Source: Bacteroides sp.
GTDB lineage: Bacteria; Bacteroidota; Bacteroidia; Bacteroidales; Bacteroidaceae
Direction: 5' to 3'
NCBI GenBank assembly: GCA_030151885.1
Contig: JASLCG010000072.1
Coordinates: forward strand, 1 to 52,552
DNA: 52,552 nucleotides
Under the pieces are notes generated by a model. It worked only from the letters and a program-made list of their open reading frames with translations. It was not told the DNA's origin and searched no databases. Positions 1 through 8,442 of this stretch are shown here, piece after piece; positions within the stretch are counted from its first letter, which is position 1, and every line of letters starts with the position of its first letter. The translations under genes and the position numbers were made by a program.

Positions 1-65
1 ACGGGACTCAAACCCGCGACCCTCAGCTTGGAAGGCTAATGCTCTATCAACTGAGCTACTTCCGC
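1..65 (-). tRNA. tRNA-Gly(TCC), 3' end cut by window edge
   Basis: On the minus strand the sequence begins GCGGAAG (acceptor 5' strand), followed by a D-arm with GCTC/GAGC, an anticodon loop CTTCCAA (anticodon TCC, glycine) and a T-arm with the loop TTTGAGT. The last seven acceptor bases and the discriminator lie outside the window. It follows tRNA-Tyr by 9 nt and is probably co-transcribed with it. Confidence 0.93.
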
Positions 66-74
66 AAAAAAGCG

Positions 75-157
75 TGGGCGAAGATGGATTCGAACCACCG
101 AAGGCATAAGCCAGCAGATTTACAGTCTGCCCCATTTGGCCACTCTGGTATTCGCCC
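75..157 (-). tRNA. tRNA-Tyr(GTA)
   Basis: The minus strand shows a perfect 7-bp acceptor stem, GGGCGAA with TTCGCCC, then discriminator A. The anticodon loop carries GTA (tyrosine), and there is a long class II variable arm and a T-loop GGTTCGAATCC. CCA is not encoded. A Tyr-Gly tRNA pair commonly precedes tuf in bacteria, so tuf may lie just beyond position 1; that is inference. Confidence 0.95.
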
Positions 158-195
158 TAATTCTTTTTACAAGGTTGTTTTCCTTGATTGCGATG

Positions 196-225
196 CAAAG
201 ATAGTACTATTTATTTAAACTCAAA
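196..225 (-). promoter_or_regulatory. Bacteroidota-type promoter for the tRNA-Tyr/Gly unit
   Basis: On the minus strand TATCTTTG (196-203) matches the -7 consensus TAnnTTTG, and TTTG (222-225) lies 18 bp upstream as a -33 box. The -33 box falls inside the 3' end of ribH and the -7 box lies just after its stop codon, so the tRNAs have their own promoter. Confidence 0.75.
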
Positions 226-701
226 ACAAAATCGACCATTTTTATTGCAGTAATTGCACATTCGTCTCCTTTGTTCCCGTGTTTACCACCAGCACGATCT
301 ATAGCTTGTTGCATATCCTTGGTTGTAAGTAACCCGTAAATAACTGGTACATCGCAAGTTGTATTTAAATGTGTAATACCTTGAGTTACTCCAGCACATA
401 CATAATCAAAATGTGGAGTTTCTCCTTGAATTACGCATCCTAATATAATTATTGCATCTAAATCTGCATTTTCCATCAAATGACTTGCACCAAAAGTTAA
501 TTCAAAACTTCCGGGTACAGTTTTAATGATTATATTTTCTTCGGTTGCACCATGTTTTTTTAGCGTTTTTAAAGTGCCATCTAATAGTGCACCTGTAATC
601 TCTTCGTTCCATTCAGAAACAACGATACCAAATTTCATTTCAGTTGCATTTGGAACCGAGTTTGGATCATAGTCTGATAAATTGTGATAAAGTGTTGCCA
701 T
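207..701 (-). CDS. ribH: 6,7-dimethyl-8-ribityllumazine synthase (riboflavin synthase beta chain)
   Basis: This enzyme condenses 5-amino-6-ribitylaminouracil with 3,4-dihydroxy-2-butanone 4-phosphate, the penultimate step of riboflavin synthesis, in the cytoplasm. The 164-residue length is normal for the family. Visible family motifs are VPGSFELTFGA (about 62-72), GCVIQGETPHFDYV (about 88-101, with the catalytic-site His97) and the C-terminal GGKHGNKGDECA segment. The ATG at 701 follows a hairpin (717-757) that separates it from the upstream TPR gene. I see no strong promoter between that hairpin and ribH, so it may depend on read-through from the TPR gene. No other riboflavin gene is nearby. 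Confidence 0.96.
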   Translation of the reverse strand: MATLYHNLSDYDPNSVPNATEMKFGIVVSEWNEEITGALLDGTLKTLKKHGATEENIIIKTVPGSFELTFGASHLMENADLDAIIILGCVIQGETPHFDYVCAGVTQGITHLNTTCDVPVIYGLLTTKDMQQAIDRAGGKHGNKGDECAITAIKMVDFVLSLNK

Positions 702-716
702 GCTTTTTTCTTAATT

Positions 717-757
717 TAAAACAAAAAGCCACCCTCTTGTTCAGAGGATAGCCTTTA
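717..757 (-). terminator. Hairpin with U-run between TPR gene and ribH
   Basis: Read on the minus strand, about 14 bp (three of them G-U) pair around a GAACA loop, followed by TTTTTGTTTT. It looks like an intrinsic terminator or attenuator. No good promoter follows before ribH, which suggests partial termination. Confidence 0.6.
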
Positions 758-782
758 TATTATAGAATTTAAATATTCATTA

Positions 783-1466
783 TTAAATTTGAGCTTTTGC
801 TCTTTCGATGTATTTATCTATATCGTTTGCAATTCCTGAGTTAAAATACTTGTTTTTAATTTCAGTATAAACTTCAACAGCTTCTTTAAATTTCTTTTGA
901 TTTTCAAGAAGTATACCAGCTTGTCTTAAAGCTATTGGGCTGATTGATGTATTGTCTGCAATGTTAGCAGCTTTTTTCAATGTAGAAATAGCTTTATCTG
1001 TTTTGTCTAAATTTGCATAACAGTTACCTAGAGCAACAAGGCTCGCAGGGTAAATCATTTCATCTTTACTTGAGAATTTCTCTAGATATTTAACAGCATC
1101 TTGATATTGTCCAAGTTTAGCATAAGAAACTCCAATATAATAGTTCGATAGATTCGCAGCTTTAGTTCCGCTATACTCATTAGCTACTTTAACAAAACCA
1201 TCAAAGTAGATACTATCTCCATTAAGAGCTAGGTCGTATTGTCCATTCATGAAATATCTTTCACCCAAAGAGATTGCTTCTTGTGCCTTTATTTCTTTAG
1301 GTTTAGCAATTGCATTCTCATAGAAAAAATATCCACCTATAATTACTATTACAGCTATAATAGCAATAATAATACTTTTCTTATTTTTTGTCAAAAAGAC
1401 ATCTGAAGTTTCAAGAGCCTCTCCAATTTTCTTTTCTTCGCTCTCAGCTTTGTTGTGCTTTGTCAT
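783..1466 (-). CDS. Membrane-anchored tetratricopeptide repeat protein
   Basis: This 227-residue protein has a short charged N-terminus, one membrane segment at about residues 31-50 (IIIAIIAVIVIIGGYFFY) and then a helical TPR region of about four repeats (for example YYIGVSYAKLGQYQDAVKYL and ALGNCYANLDKTDKAISTL). The topology (N-in, TPR outside) resembles YfgM-type ancillary proteins, but the family assignment is only by architecture. It is divergent from recF and upstream of ribH. Two -7-like boxes precede it (1492-1499 and 1516-1523). The partner is unknown; TPRs normally mediate protein-protein contacts. Confidence 0.85.
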   Translation of the reverse strand: MTKHNKAESEEKKIGEALETSDVFLTKNKKSIIIAIIAVIVIIGGYFFYENAIAKPKEIKAQEAISLGERYFMNGQYDLALNGDSIYFDGFVKVANEYSGTKAANLSNYYIGVSYAKLGQYQDAVKYLEKFSSKDEMIYPASLVALGNCYANLDKTDKAISTLKKAANIADNTSISPIALRQAGILLENQKKFKEAVEVYTEIKNKYFNSGIANDIDKYIERAKAQI

Positions 1467-1491
1467 TTTATATTGTTTATATTATTAATAT

Positions 1492-1523
1492 CAAAAATAA
1501 GTCTATTTTGGTTAGCAAAAGTA
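1492..1523 (-). promoter_or_regulatory. Two tandem -7 boxes for the TPR gene
   Basis: On the minus strand TATTTTTG (1492-1499) and TACTTTTG (1516-1523) both match TAnnTTTG exactly. They are 24 bp apart, so either or both may start transcription of the TPR gene. No clear -33 TTTG was found. Confidence 0.5.
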
Positions 1524-1595
1524 CTTTTTTTATATATATAAATAAAATTTAGCTACATCTTTTTTATCTAACTCTCTATATCATATTATTCTTTG

Positions 1596-1603
1596 TATTT
1601 TTG
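1596..1603 (+). promoter_or_regulatory. -7 box for recF
   Basis: TATTTTTG matches TAnnTTTG exactly, 19 nt before the ATG at 1623. It rules out the in-frame TTG at 1593 as the start, because that codon precedes the promoter. Confidence 0.55.
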
Positions 1604-1622
1604 TAACTCAACTTTGTCAACA

Positions 1623-2744
1623 ATGATTATAACAAATATATCTATCTTAAACTACAAAAACCTTGAAGAAGTGGAATTAGACTTTTCTGCTAAGTTAAAC
1701 TGCTTCTTAGGAGAGAATGGTATGGGTAAAACTAACATATTAGATGCCATTTATTACCTATCTTTTTGTAAAAGTTCTATTAATCCTATAGACTCTCAGA
1801 ATATTAGGCATGATGAGAATTTTTTTGTTCTGCAAGGCTATTATAAAACAGAGCAAAATGGAGAGGTAGATGAAGTATACTGTGGTTTAAAAAGAAGGAA
1901 AAAGAAGATTTTTAAGCGTAATAAAAAAGAATACACCCGCTTGTCTGATCATATTGGATTAATTCCTTTAGTAATGGTCTCTCCCGATGATTCTTGTTTA
2001 ATACAAGGTGGAAGTGATGAACGCAGAAAGTTTCTGGATGTTGTTATATCTCAATACGATAAAGATTATTTAAATGCTTTAATTCAATATAATAAAGCTA
2101 ATACTCAGCGAAATAGCTTATTGAAAAGTGATCAACCTGTCGATAATCAATTGTTTTTGGTATTAGAAGAGATGATGGCTCGTTTTGGTGATATTGTATT
2201 TAAGAAACGTACGGCTTTTATAAAATCTTTTATACCAATCTTTCAAAATTATTATTCTACTATATCTCAAGATAAAGAGGTGGTTACTTTAGAGTATAAG
2301 TCAGATTTGTATGAAAAAGACCTATTAACTCTTTTGGAAGAGAGTAGGGAGCGTGATAAAATAATGGGATACTCTTTAAAAGGTATTCATAAAGATGATT
2401 TGATAATGTCTATTGGCGAGTTCCCTATCAAAAAAGAGGGTTCTCAGGGTCAGAATAAGACCTATCTTGTAGCATTAAAATTGGCTCAATTCTCATTCTT
2501 AAGACAAATAAGTAATAAGATTCCTCTATTGTTATTAGATGATATTTTTGATAAATTAGATGCATTGCGTGTAGAGCAAATTATGCACCTGGTGGCAGGT
2601 GAGGAGTTTGGGCAAATATTTATAACTGATACTAATCGAAGTCATTTAGAAAAAATATTGCATAAGGTGCAGAGTCAATATAAGTTGTTTATGGTGAAAA
2701 ATGGTGTAGTCAATAAATTGGAGGAGAAGGATGAGAAAGAATAA
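1623..2744 (+). CDS. recF: DNA replication and repair protein RecF
   Basis: RecF is an SMC-like ATPase that helps load RecA at gaps together with RecO and RecR. The 373-residue product has Walker A GENGMGKTN (residues 30-38), an ABC signature-like segment GSQGQNK near 280, and a Walker B/D-loop segment LLLLDDIFDKLD near 307-318. The ATG at 1623 is chosen over an in-frame TTG at 1593 because a -7 promoter box (1596-1603) sits between them and the protein then begins with the usual beta-strand MIITNISILNYKN. The downstream DUF721 gene overlaps its 3' end by 14 nt, so the two are probably translationally coupled. Confidence 0.96.
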   Translation: MIITNISILNYKNLEEVELDFSAKLNCFLGENGMGKTNILDAIYYLSFCKSSINPIDSQNIRHDENFFVLQGYYKTEQNGEVDEVYCGLKRRKKKIFKRNKKEYTRLSDHIGLIPLVMVSPDDSCLIQGGSDERRKFLDVVISQYDKDYLNALIQYNKANTQRNSLLKSDQPVDNQLFLVLEEMMARFGDIVFKKRTAFIKSFIPIFQNYYSTISQDKEVVTLEYKSDLYEKDLLTLLEESRERDKIMGYSLKGIHKDDLIMSIGEFPIKKEGSQGQNKTYLVALKLAQFSFLRQISNKIPLLLLDDIFDKLDALRVEQIMHLVAGEEFGQIFITDTNRSHLEKILHKVQSQYKLFMVKNGVVNKLEEKDEKE

Positions 2745-3021
2745 TGCTGAGTCTGTAGGGGATATACTAAGAAGATTTCTTCGTCAAGAAAGTTTAGAGT
2801 CTCCTTTAAATGAACAAAGATTATTAGATGCTTGGCCTAAAGTCATAGGTCCAGGTATGGCTCGTTATACGAAGAACTTATATATAAAGAATCAAATTTT
2901 ATTTGTACATCTCTCATCGGCTGTTCTACGACAAGAGTTAATGATGGGTAGGGAGTTACTTGTTAAAAAGTTGAATCAGACGGTGGGAGCTAATGTTATT
3001 ACTAATATTATTTTCCGATAA
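2731..3021 (+). CDS. DUF721 (DciA-like) family protein
   Basis: This 96-residue protein belongs to the DUF721 family: a short N-terminal helix, the motif LLDAWPKVIGPGMARYT (about 31-47), then the KH-like core with LFVHLSSAVLRQELMM (about 56-71). DUF721 includes DciA, which helps load the replicative helicase in bacteria that lack DnaC or DnaI. Here the protein is almost only the core domain. It overlaps recF by 14 nt, placing two DNA replication/repair genes in one transcript. Its last 14 nt also overlap the converging 5-formyltetrahydrofolate cyclo-ligase gene. The helicase-loading role is inferred from the family. Confidence 0.88.
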   Translation: MRKNNAESVGDILRRFLRQESLESPLNEQRLLDAWPKVIGPGMARYTKNLYIKNQILFVHLSSAVLRQELMMGRELLVKKLNQTVGANVITNIIFR

Positions 3022-3583
3022 AAGCACTATCACTCTTTAGTGTAAGAACTTTATCCATTGCTACATCTGTCTTCTCTGTAGGTATAATTAACTCAGAGTA
3101 GTATTGAAATGGAAAGCAAATGCCCATTTTATAGGCACCTATATTAGGTAGTAGTTTATCATAATATCCCTTTCCTCGTCCAAGTCTATTGCCACGTCTA
3201 TCAAAAGCAACGCCTGGGACTAAAACAAAGTCTATTAATTCATAATCAGTAAAAAGCTCACCACAAGGTTCAAGAATATTAAAAGCTCCTTTCTTTAGGT
3301 CATGTTCGCCTGTATATCTTCTAAGTTCTAAAACATCTCCTACTACAACAGGTAATATTACATCTTTGCTGCGAGCACATATTTTTATAAAATCATGTGT
3401 ATTAACCTCATCAGGAAGTGAGTGGTATAGAAGTATTACTTCCGATTTAGCCCAAACGGGCTCATAACTTAGTAAGTTAATCACCCGTTTGGATATATTA
3501 TTTAGTTGTACACTAGTGTAATCAGCTTTTAATCTTTTTACTTCATCTCTAAGCTGTTTCTTTAGTTGTTGTACTTGGTTCAT
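3008..3583 (-). CDS. 5-formyltetrahydrofolate cyclo-ligase
   Basis: This enzyme (5-FCL/MTHFS family) converts 5-formyl-THF to 5,10-methenyl-THF with ATP, returning a stored folate to the one-carbon pool. Motifs are LLYHSLPDEVNTHDF in the first third and the family signature GNRLGRGKGYYDKLL (substrate and nucleotide binding). I choose the ATG at 3583 (191 residues), which overlaps the end of the S41 protease gene by 35 nt; the longer reading frame to 3616 would need GTG and adds a non-homologous hydrophobic stretch. It is the last gene of the minus-strand run and its stop overlaps the converging DUF721 gene. No terminator is visible. Confidence 0.92.
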   Translation of the reverse strand: MNQVQQLKKQLRDEVKRLKADYTSVQLNNISKRVINLLSYEPVWAKSEVILLYHSLPDEVNTHDFIKICARSKDVILPVVVGDVLELRRYTGEHDLKKGAFNILEPCGELFTDYELIDFVLVPGVAFDRRGNRLGRGKGYYDKLLPNIGAYKMGICFPFQYYSELIIPTEKTDVAMDKVLTLKSDSAFIGK

Positions 3584-5216
3584 CTGCAGCAATAGTTTTA
3601 GGTGGTTCAGGAACACTCTTACCCTCTTCTAATACATTTAAAGCAGTTTGCACTGTTTTATCTGTTTTATTCAAGAATTTAATATGTTCTTCCATTCCTA
3701 AGATATTATAAACTATGTTAGCAATCAAATTCTTTTCTAATAAAGTGTATGACTTTCTTATTAGGTTATTCCTTCTTTTTACCCCCTTACTTTGAGCAAA
3801 CTGTACAAATCTTTCTACAATATGCTGATTGGTTAAATAAGAAGTCATTTCCTCTTCACCTTCTATTTCGGTTAGTTTAGCTCTGTTTCTATCACTATAT
3901 TGGAAAGCAAATTGTATTGTTAATCCTCTACTTAACACATCAGTAAGATAACTTGAAGTACCTATTGTATCGTGTGGAACAAACAAATCAGGCATTACAC
4001 CACCACCACCGTACACTGGACGGCCATTTAATGTATGATACAATTTATCTTTATCGAGCTTAATGCTATCTTCTGTAAATAACTCACCATGTTGAACCCT
4101 ATGAATAAAGTCTAATTCATAGTCTCTGTTTTTACCTTTTTCGTAAGGTTTTTGTATAGATCTACCAGAAGGTGTATAGTATCTAGCTATTGTTAGCCTT
4201 AGAGCCGAGCTATCGTTAAACTCAATACCCTTTTGAACTAATCCTTTTCCATACGAGCGTCTTCCAATCACGGTACCACGATCATTATCTTGTATTGCTG
4301 CAGCAAATATTTCGCTAGAAGATGCCGAGGCCTCATCTATTAATAGAACTATTGGAATATCTTGATACCCTCCAGACCCTGTAGTATAAATGTTTTGTCT
4401 AGGCATATGTGTACCTTCAGTAAATACAATGAGTCTTTCACGTGGTAAAAACTCGTTTACAATTTTCACAACTATATCTAGATATCCGCCACTATTGCCA
4501 CGCAGGTCTATAATAACACCTTCACATTTTTCATAAAGTAATCTAGCCATTGAATTAATAAGCTCCACATAAGATGTTCTACCAAATTTAGCTAGTTGGA
4601 TATAGCCAAACTTCTCATTAATCATATATGTAGCGTCAATTGTATTTTGAGGAATATCGCCTCTAATTACAAGAAAAGATAGTAGTTCGGGCTCTCCAGG
4701 TCTTTTAATACTAATTTTAACTTGCGACCCTTTTGGCCCCTTAAGTTTTCTCATAGCCGTGTAGTTATTCACAACTTTCCCAACAAAGAGACTATCATCT
4801 ACCATAACAATACGATCTCCAGGTATAATACCAACTTCTTCTGCTGGTCCTTGTTTTACAACATCGTTAACATATATTGTATCTTGCTGTATTGTAAATT
4901 GAATACCCACACCACTAAAACTGGCCTCTAAGTCTGATGAGATATCTTGTGCCATTACTTTAGGAATATATACACTATGCGGATCAAGGTTAGATATAAT
5001 CGTTGGTAGAGCATCTTCCACTAGCTCATTCATATTTATAGAGTCCACGTAGTTTTCATCTATAATACGTAGAATAGTGTTTAACTTATTTGTAGATGTT
5101 TGGCTTACAAATATATTGCTTCTGCTTGGGGAGTAATAGACCCCAATAAGAATACCTATCAAGACACTAATAGCAGCAATAATAGGTGTAAGTACCGAAC
5201 GTTTCTTGTTACTCAT
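3549..5216 (-). CDS. S41-family C-terminal processing peptidase
   Basis: This is a periplasmic serine protease of the Tsp/CtpA family (555 residues). It has an N-terminal membrane anchor (about 8-28, LTPIIAAISVLIGILIGVYY), a PDZ domain (about 95-175, FSGVGIQFT and GPAEEVGIIPGD), and the S41 catalytic domain. The nucleophile region EASASSSEIFAAA lies near 293-305 and the catalytic Lys is in RSYGKGLVQ about 25 residues later. The C-terminal third is an extra helical region ending in a Pro/Thr-rich tail. It probably degrades or trims periplasmic proteins. It starts 24 nt after the dCMP deaminase gene and overlaps the cyclo-ligase gene, so it belongs to the same operon. Confidence 0.94.
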   Translation of the reverse strand: MSNKKRSVLTPIIAAISVLIGILIGVYYSPSRSNIFVSQTSTNKLNTILRIIDENYVDSINMNELVEDALPTIISNLDPHSVYIPKVMAQDISSDLEASFSGVGIQFTIQQDTIYVNDVVKQGPAEEVGIIPGDRIVMVDDSLFVGKVVNNYTAMRKLKGPKGSQVKISIKRPGEPELLSFLVIRGDIPQNTIDATYMINEKFGYIQLAKFGRTSYVELINSMARLLYEKCEGVIIDLRGNSGGYLDIVVKIVNEFLPRERLIVFTEGTHMPRQNIYTTGSGGYQDIPIVLLIDEASASSSEIFAAAIQDNDRGTVIGRRSYGKGLVQKGIEFNDSSALRLTIARYYTPSGRSIQKPYEKGKNRDYELDFIHRVQHGELFTEDSIKLDKDKLYHTLNGRPVYGGGGVMPDLFVPHDTIGTSSYLTDVLSRGLTIQFAFQYSDRNRAKLTEIEGEEEMTSYLTNQHIVERFVQFAQSKGVKRRNNLIRKSYTLLEKNLIANIVYNILGMEEHIKFLNKTDKTVQTALNVLEEGKSVPEPPKTIAADEPSTTTKETA

Positions 5217-5240
5217 AATATGTTTGTTTTTGTATAAGGT

Positions 5241-5675
5241 TTATTCTTCTTCCGATAGAAATACAACATCTATCTTAGCACGTTGTAATAATTTAATTCC
5301 ATCATCTAGCCTATAGTTAGATGAGTAAACAACCCGTTTTATCCCTGCTTGTATAATAAGTTTTGAGCACTCTATGCATGGGGCAGCAGTAACATACATT
5401 GTAGCTCCTTTACTACTGTTATTTGACTGGGCTATTTTAGTGATGGCATTTGCTTCGGCATGTAGTACGTATGGTTTTGTAACATTATTATCGTCTTCGC
5501 ACACATTCTCAAAACCAGAAGGCGTACCGTTATAACCATCAGATATTATCATTTTATCTTTAACTATAAGTGCACCTACTTTTCGTCTTTCACAATAAGA
5601 ATTATCCGACCATATTCTAGCCATCTTTAAGTATCTATGATCTAACTCTTTTTGTTTTTCTAATGATTCAGCCAT
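5241..5675 (-). CDS. dCMP deaminase (ComE-like zinc deaminase)
   Basis: It deaminates dCMP to dUMP, feeding thymidylate synthesis. The 144-residue protein carries the zinc/catalytic motif HAE (72-74) and PCIEC (99-103), plus CERRKVGALIVKD near the N-terminus and the YNGTPSGFENVCED loop typical of deoxycytidylate deaminases. It is not TadA: the spacing and the YNGTPSG loop fit the dCMP family. It lies 19 nt after the lipoprotein gene and 24 nt before the S41 protease gene, in the same operon. Confidence 0.92.
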   Translation of the reverse strand: MAESLEKQKELDHRYLKMARIWSDNSYCERRKVGALIVKDKMIISDGYNGTPSGFENVCEDDNNVTKPYVLHAEANAITKIAQSNNSSKGATMYVTAAPCIECSKLIIQAGIKRVVYSSNYRLDDGIKLLQRAKIDVVFLSEEE

Positions 5676-5694
5676 TGTTTATTTAGTCTTTATC

Positions 5695-6198
5695 TTATTT
5701 AGCTCTCTTAAACATCATAAAAGGTTTCATTGAATCGTCAAACTCTCTTTTATAATATAGTTTAAAAGTGTTGCTATCGCCATCGTACTGGGTTAAATTA
5801 TACATTGCTTTGACAGCCTCTTTAGCAGGGGCATCTGTCTCGCTACCGTCTACATGTATATTTCTTGTATGTATCTTTTTAGACTTAGCATCTACAGTGT
5901 ATTTCCCTACAACAGTAGTTTTTATAACTTTAAAGGTAAATGTTCCATCTATAATTTGATCATTCTCTTCTATACCATCAAAGATCAATATATAGTTATC
6001 TTCAATCCTTAAGTTTTCTATTTCACTATCTGTCCATTTTTCAATAGATGTAGGCTTACCACCGACATGATGTACAATATCAGTCATTTTCTTATTGTGT
6101 TTTAGAAAAATGGTTGATAAGTTATCTGTTTGGTTACAACTTACTAAGCAAGTTGTAACCAAAACAAGTAGAAGTGTTTTTAGATTAATTCTTTTCAT
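5695..6198 (-). CDS. Putative lipoprotein of unknown function
   Basis: I do not recognise the family. The 167-residue product begins MKRINLKTLLLVLVTTCLVSC, a lipoprotein signal with lipobox LVSC (Cys21). The mature part is rich in beta-strand pattern (YILIFDGIEEN, GTFTFKVIKTTVVGKYTVD, NTFKLYYKREF), suggesting a small beta-barrel or lipocalin-like fold. I choose the ATG at 6198, which gives a standard lipoprotein signal and overlaps the M3 peptidase stop by 14 nt; an ATG at 6210 would add MVFL. The overlap implies translational coupling to the peptidase gene. Confidence 0.8.
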   Translation of the reverse strand: MKRINLKTLLLVLVTTCLVSCNQTDNLSTIFLKHNKKMTDIVHHVGGKPTSIEKWTDSEIENLRIEDNYILIFDGIEENDQIIDGTFTFKVIKTTVVGKYTVDAKSKKIHTRNIHVDGSETDAPAKEAVKAMYNLTQYDGDSNTFKLYYKREFDDSMKPFMMFKRAK

Positions 6199-8287
6199 TA
6201 GAAATACCATTACGTATTAATAGTGCATCAATAGTAGGCTCTTGTCCACGGAACTCTTTATATAATTCCATAGGGTGTTTAGTTCCTCCTTGTGATAAAA
6301 TATTATCTCTAAATGATTGTGCTACATTTTGGTTGAAAATTCCTTTTTCTTTAAATAAAGAGAATGCATCTGCATCTAGAACTTCTGCCCACTTATAGCT
6401 ATAGTATCCAGCAGCATAACCTCCTGCGAAAATGTGACCAAACTGAGTACTCATACATGTACCATCAATAACGGGTAATACTTGTGCCTTAGCCCATGCT
6501 TCACGTTCAAAAGCAGCTACATCTCCATCAAAAGGTTTGTCTATTGTGTACCAAGCCATATCCAATAGTCCAAAACTTACCTGTCTCATGCACATGTACC
6601 CAACATTGAAGTTAGAAGCATCAATAATGCGTTGAATCATCTCTTGTGGAAGTAATTCGCCTGTTTGGTAATGTTTAGCAAAGGTGTTTAGATACTCTTT
6701 TTCTGTTAAGAAATTTTCCATTAATTGAGAAGGAAGCTCTACAAAATCTCTATATACGCTAGTACCACTTAAGCTTTCGTATTTTGTATTTGCGAACATT
6801 CCATGTAATGCATGACCAAACTCGTGTAAGAAAGTATTCACTTCATCAAATGTCAATAGAGCAGGTTTATCAGCTGTTGGTTTTGTAAAGTTCATAACAA
6901 CAGTAATATGTGGTCTGCTATTAGTATTGTCGTCTTCTTTCCATTGTCCTTTAAAGCTAGTCATCCATGCGCCAGAACGCTTACCAGCACGAGGGTGAAA
7001 ATCTGTGTATAGAACAGATAAGAATGAGCCATCTTTATCGTACACTTCATATGCTTTCACTTCAGGGTGATATACAGGTATATCTTTATTCTCTTTGAAG
7101 GTAATTCCATAAAGAGTTGTAGCTAACCCGAATACTCCTTCTTTTACGTTAGAAAGTTCAAAGTAAGGGCGAAGTAACTCTTCATTAAAATTAAACTTCT
7201 TATTTTTTAGTTTGTTTGAGTAGTAAGCCCAGTCCCATGGCATAACTTTAAAAGATTCTCCTTCTACTTCGGCAGCTAGCTTATGTACTTCAGAAACCTC
7301 TTCAAGTGCAGTAGGTGTGTATGCTTCTAGTAAGTTATTTAATAGCTTATAAACAGCATCGCTATTTTTTGCCATTCTATTTTCTAATGTGAAGTCAGCA
7401 TAAGTTTTGTATCCCAATAGGTTTACAATAGCCAATTCTGTATTAACAATATCTTTAACATTTTGCATGTTGTTGTACTCATTATCATGAGTGCTAACAG
7501 TATTGTAAGCCATATAAAGCTTTTCTCTAAGATCTCTGTTGTCTGCATACTTCATAAAAGGGATATAGCTTGGAGCATGTAGTGTAAATACCCATCCTTC
7601 TTCTCCTTTTTCTTGAGCCGTATGTGCAGCAGCTTCGATAGCGCTTTCTGGCAATCCAGATAGTTGAGCCTTTTCAGTAATAACTAACTGATAGTTATTC
7701 ATCTCTTTTAAGTTGTTTTCGCCGTACTTAAGGCCTGTCATACTTAATTTTTGAGATAGCTCTCTATATTTTTCTTTGTCTTTTTTATTTAGATTAGCAC
7801 CACTTCTTATAAAGCCTTTATACGTTTTATCTAGAAGTACTGTCTGTTCAGGAGTCAAGTTAAATTTCTTTTGATTGTTGTGAACAGCTTTAACTCTTTC
7901 AAATAACTTTTCGTTTAGACTGATGTTATTTTGATGTTCACTAAGTGGAGCAACCATTTTTTGTGCAATGCTTTGCATCTCATCATTAGTTTCAGCACTC
8001 ATTAAATTGTAAAATACAGTAAGAACATTGTCTAGTAGCTTTCCTGATTTTTCATAAGCTACAATTGTATTTTCAAATGTAGGTTTTGCTTTATTAGCAG
8101 TAATAAGATCTATTTCGGCCTGGTGTCTTTTAATACCTTCTAAAATAGCTGGTTCATAATGTTCTGTCTTGATTTTATCAAAAGGAACAGTATTATGTGG
8201 CGTATTATATTTTTCAAAAAAAGGATTTTGACCTTGTGCTATATTCATAATACAAAGTAGTGTTAAAATTAAACTTATTTTTTTCAT
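6185..8287 (-). CDS. M3-family metallopeptidase (dipeptidyl carboxypeptidase-like)
   Basis: This 700-residue zinc peptidase has a cleavable signal peptide (MKKISLILTLLCIMNIAQGQ), so it acts in the periplasm. The zinc motif HEFGH is at residues 488-492 with the third ligand in the downstream segment around YRDFVELPSQLMENF, as in M3 thimet/Dcp enzymes. Upstream, SGAWMTSFKGQW and RPHITVVMNFTKP are typical of Dcp. It probably trims peptides two residues at a time or as an oligopeptidase. It is the first gene of the minus-strand run down to 3008, with a -7 box at 8364-8371 and the gap terminator upstream of it. Confidence 0.94.
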   Translation of the reverse strand: MKKISLILTLLCIMNIAQGQNPFFEKYNTPHNTVPFDKIKTEHYEPAILEGIKRHQAEIDLITANKAKPTFENTIVAYEKSGKLLDNVLTVFYNLMSAETNDEMQSIAQKMVAPLSEHQNNISLNEKLFERVKAVHNNQKKFNLTPEQTVLLDKTYKGFIRSGANLNKKDKEKYRELSQKLSMTGLKYGENNLKEMNNYQLVITEKAQLSGLPESAIEAAAHTAQEKGEEGWVFTLHAPSYIPFMKYADNRDLREKLYMAYNTVSTHDNEYNNMQNVKDIVNTELAIVNLLGYKTYADFTLENRMAKNSDAVYKLLNNLLEAYTPTALEEVSEVHKLAAEVEGESFKVMPWDWAYYSNKLKNKKFNFNEELLRPYFELSNVKEGVFGLATTLYGITFKENKDIPVYHPEVKAYEVYDKDGSFLSVLYTDFHPRAGKRSGAWMTSFKGQWKEDDNTNSRPHITVVMNFTKPTADKPALLTFDEVNTFLHEFGHALHGMFANTKYESLSGTSVYRDFVELPSQLMENFLTEKEYLNTFAKHYQTGELLPQEMIQRIIDASNFNVGYMCMRQVSFGLLDMAWYTIDKPFDGDVAAFEREAWAKAQVLPVIDGTCMSTQFGHIFAGGYAAGYYSYKWAEVLDADAFSLFKEKGIFNQNVAQSFRDNILSQGGTKHPMELYKEFRGQEPTIDALLIRNGISNEKN

Positions 8288-8363
8288 ATCTATAAATAAT
8301 AGTTGAATTACAAAAATGCAAAAAAAGTAGCTAAGATTTCATATTTATTGCTACAAATAACTT

Positions 8364-8371
8364 CAAAGATA
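8364..8371 (-). promoter_or_regulatory. -7 box for the M3 peptidase operon
   Basis: The minus strand reads TATCTTTG, a perfect TAnnTTTG match, just after the gap terminator and about 77 nt before the peptidase ATG. No clear -33 TTTG was seen. Confidence 0.55.
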
Positions 8372-8390
8372 TGTAATAATGCTAAAGAGC

Positions 8391-8423
8391 AAAAAAAAAG
8401 GATGTCAAACTGACATCCTTTTT
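8391..8423 (-). terminator. Terminator of gap
   Basis: The arms AGGATGTCA and TGACATCCT enclose a 3-4 nt loop and are flanked by A and T runs. Read on the minus strand it ends the gap transcript before the peptidase promoter; it could also act in the other direction. Confidence 0.9.
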
Positions 8424-8442
8424 CTTAATATTTGGGAGTTAA

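Noticed and set aside
700..760. FMN riboswitch upstream of ribH
   Set aside because: The space is about 80 nt and shows one simple hairpin, with none of the conserved FMN aptamer segments.
3008..3616. Longer cyclo-ligase start (GTG at 3616)
   Set aside because: The added residues are not family-like and the ATG at 3583 gives the usual start.
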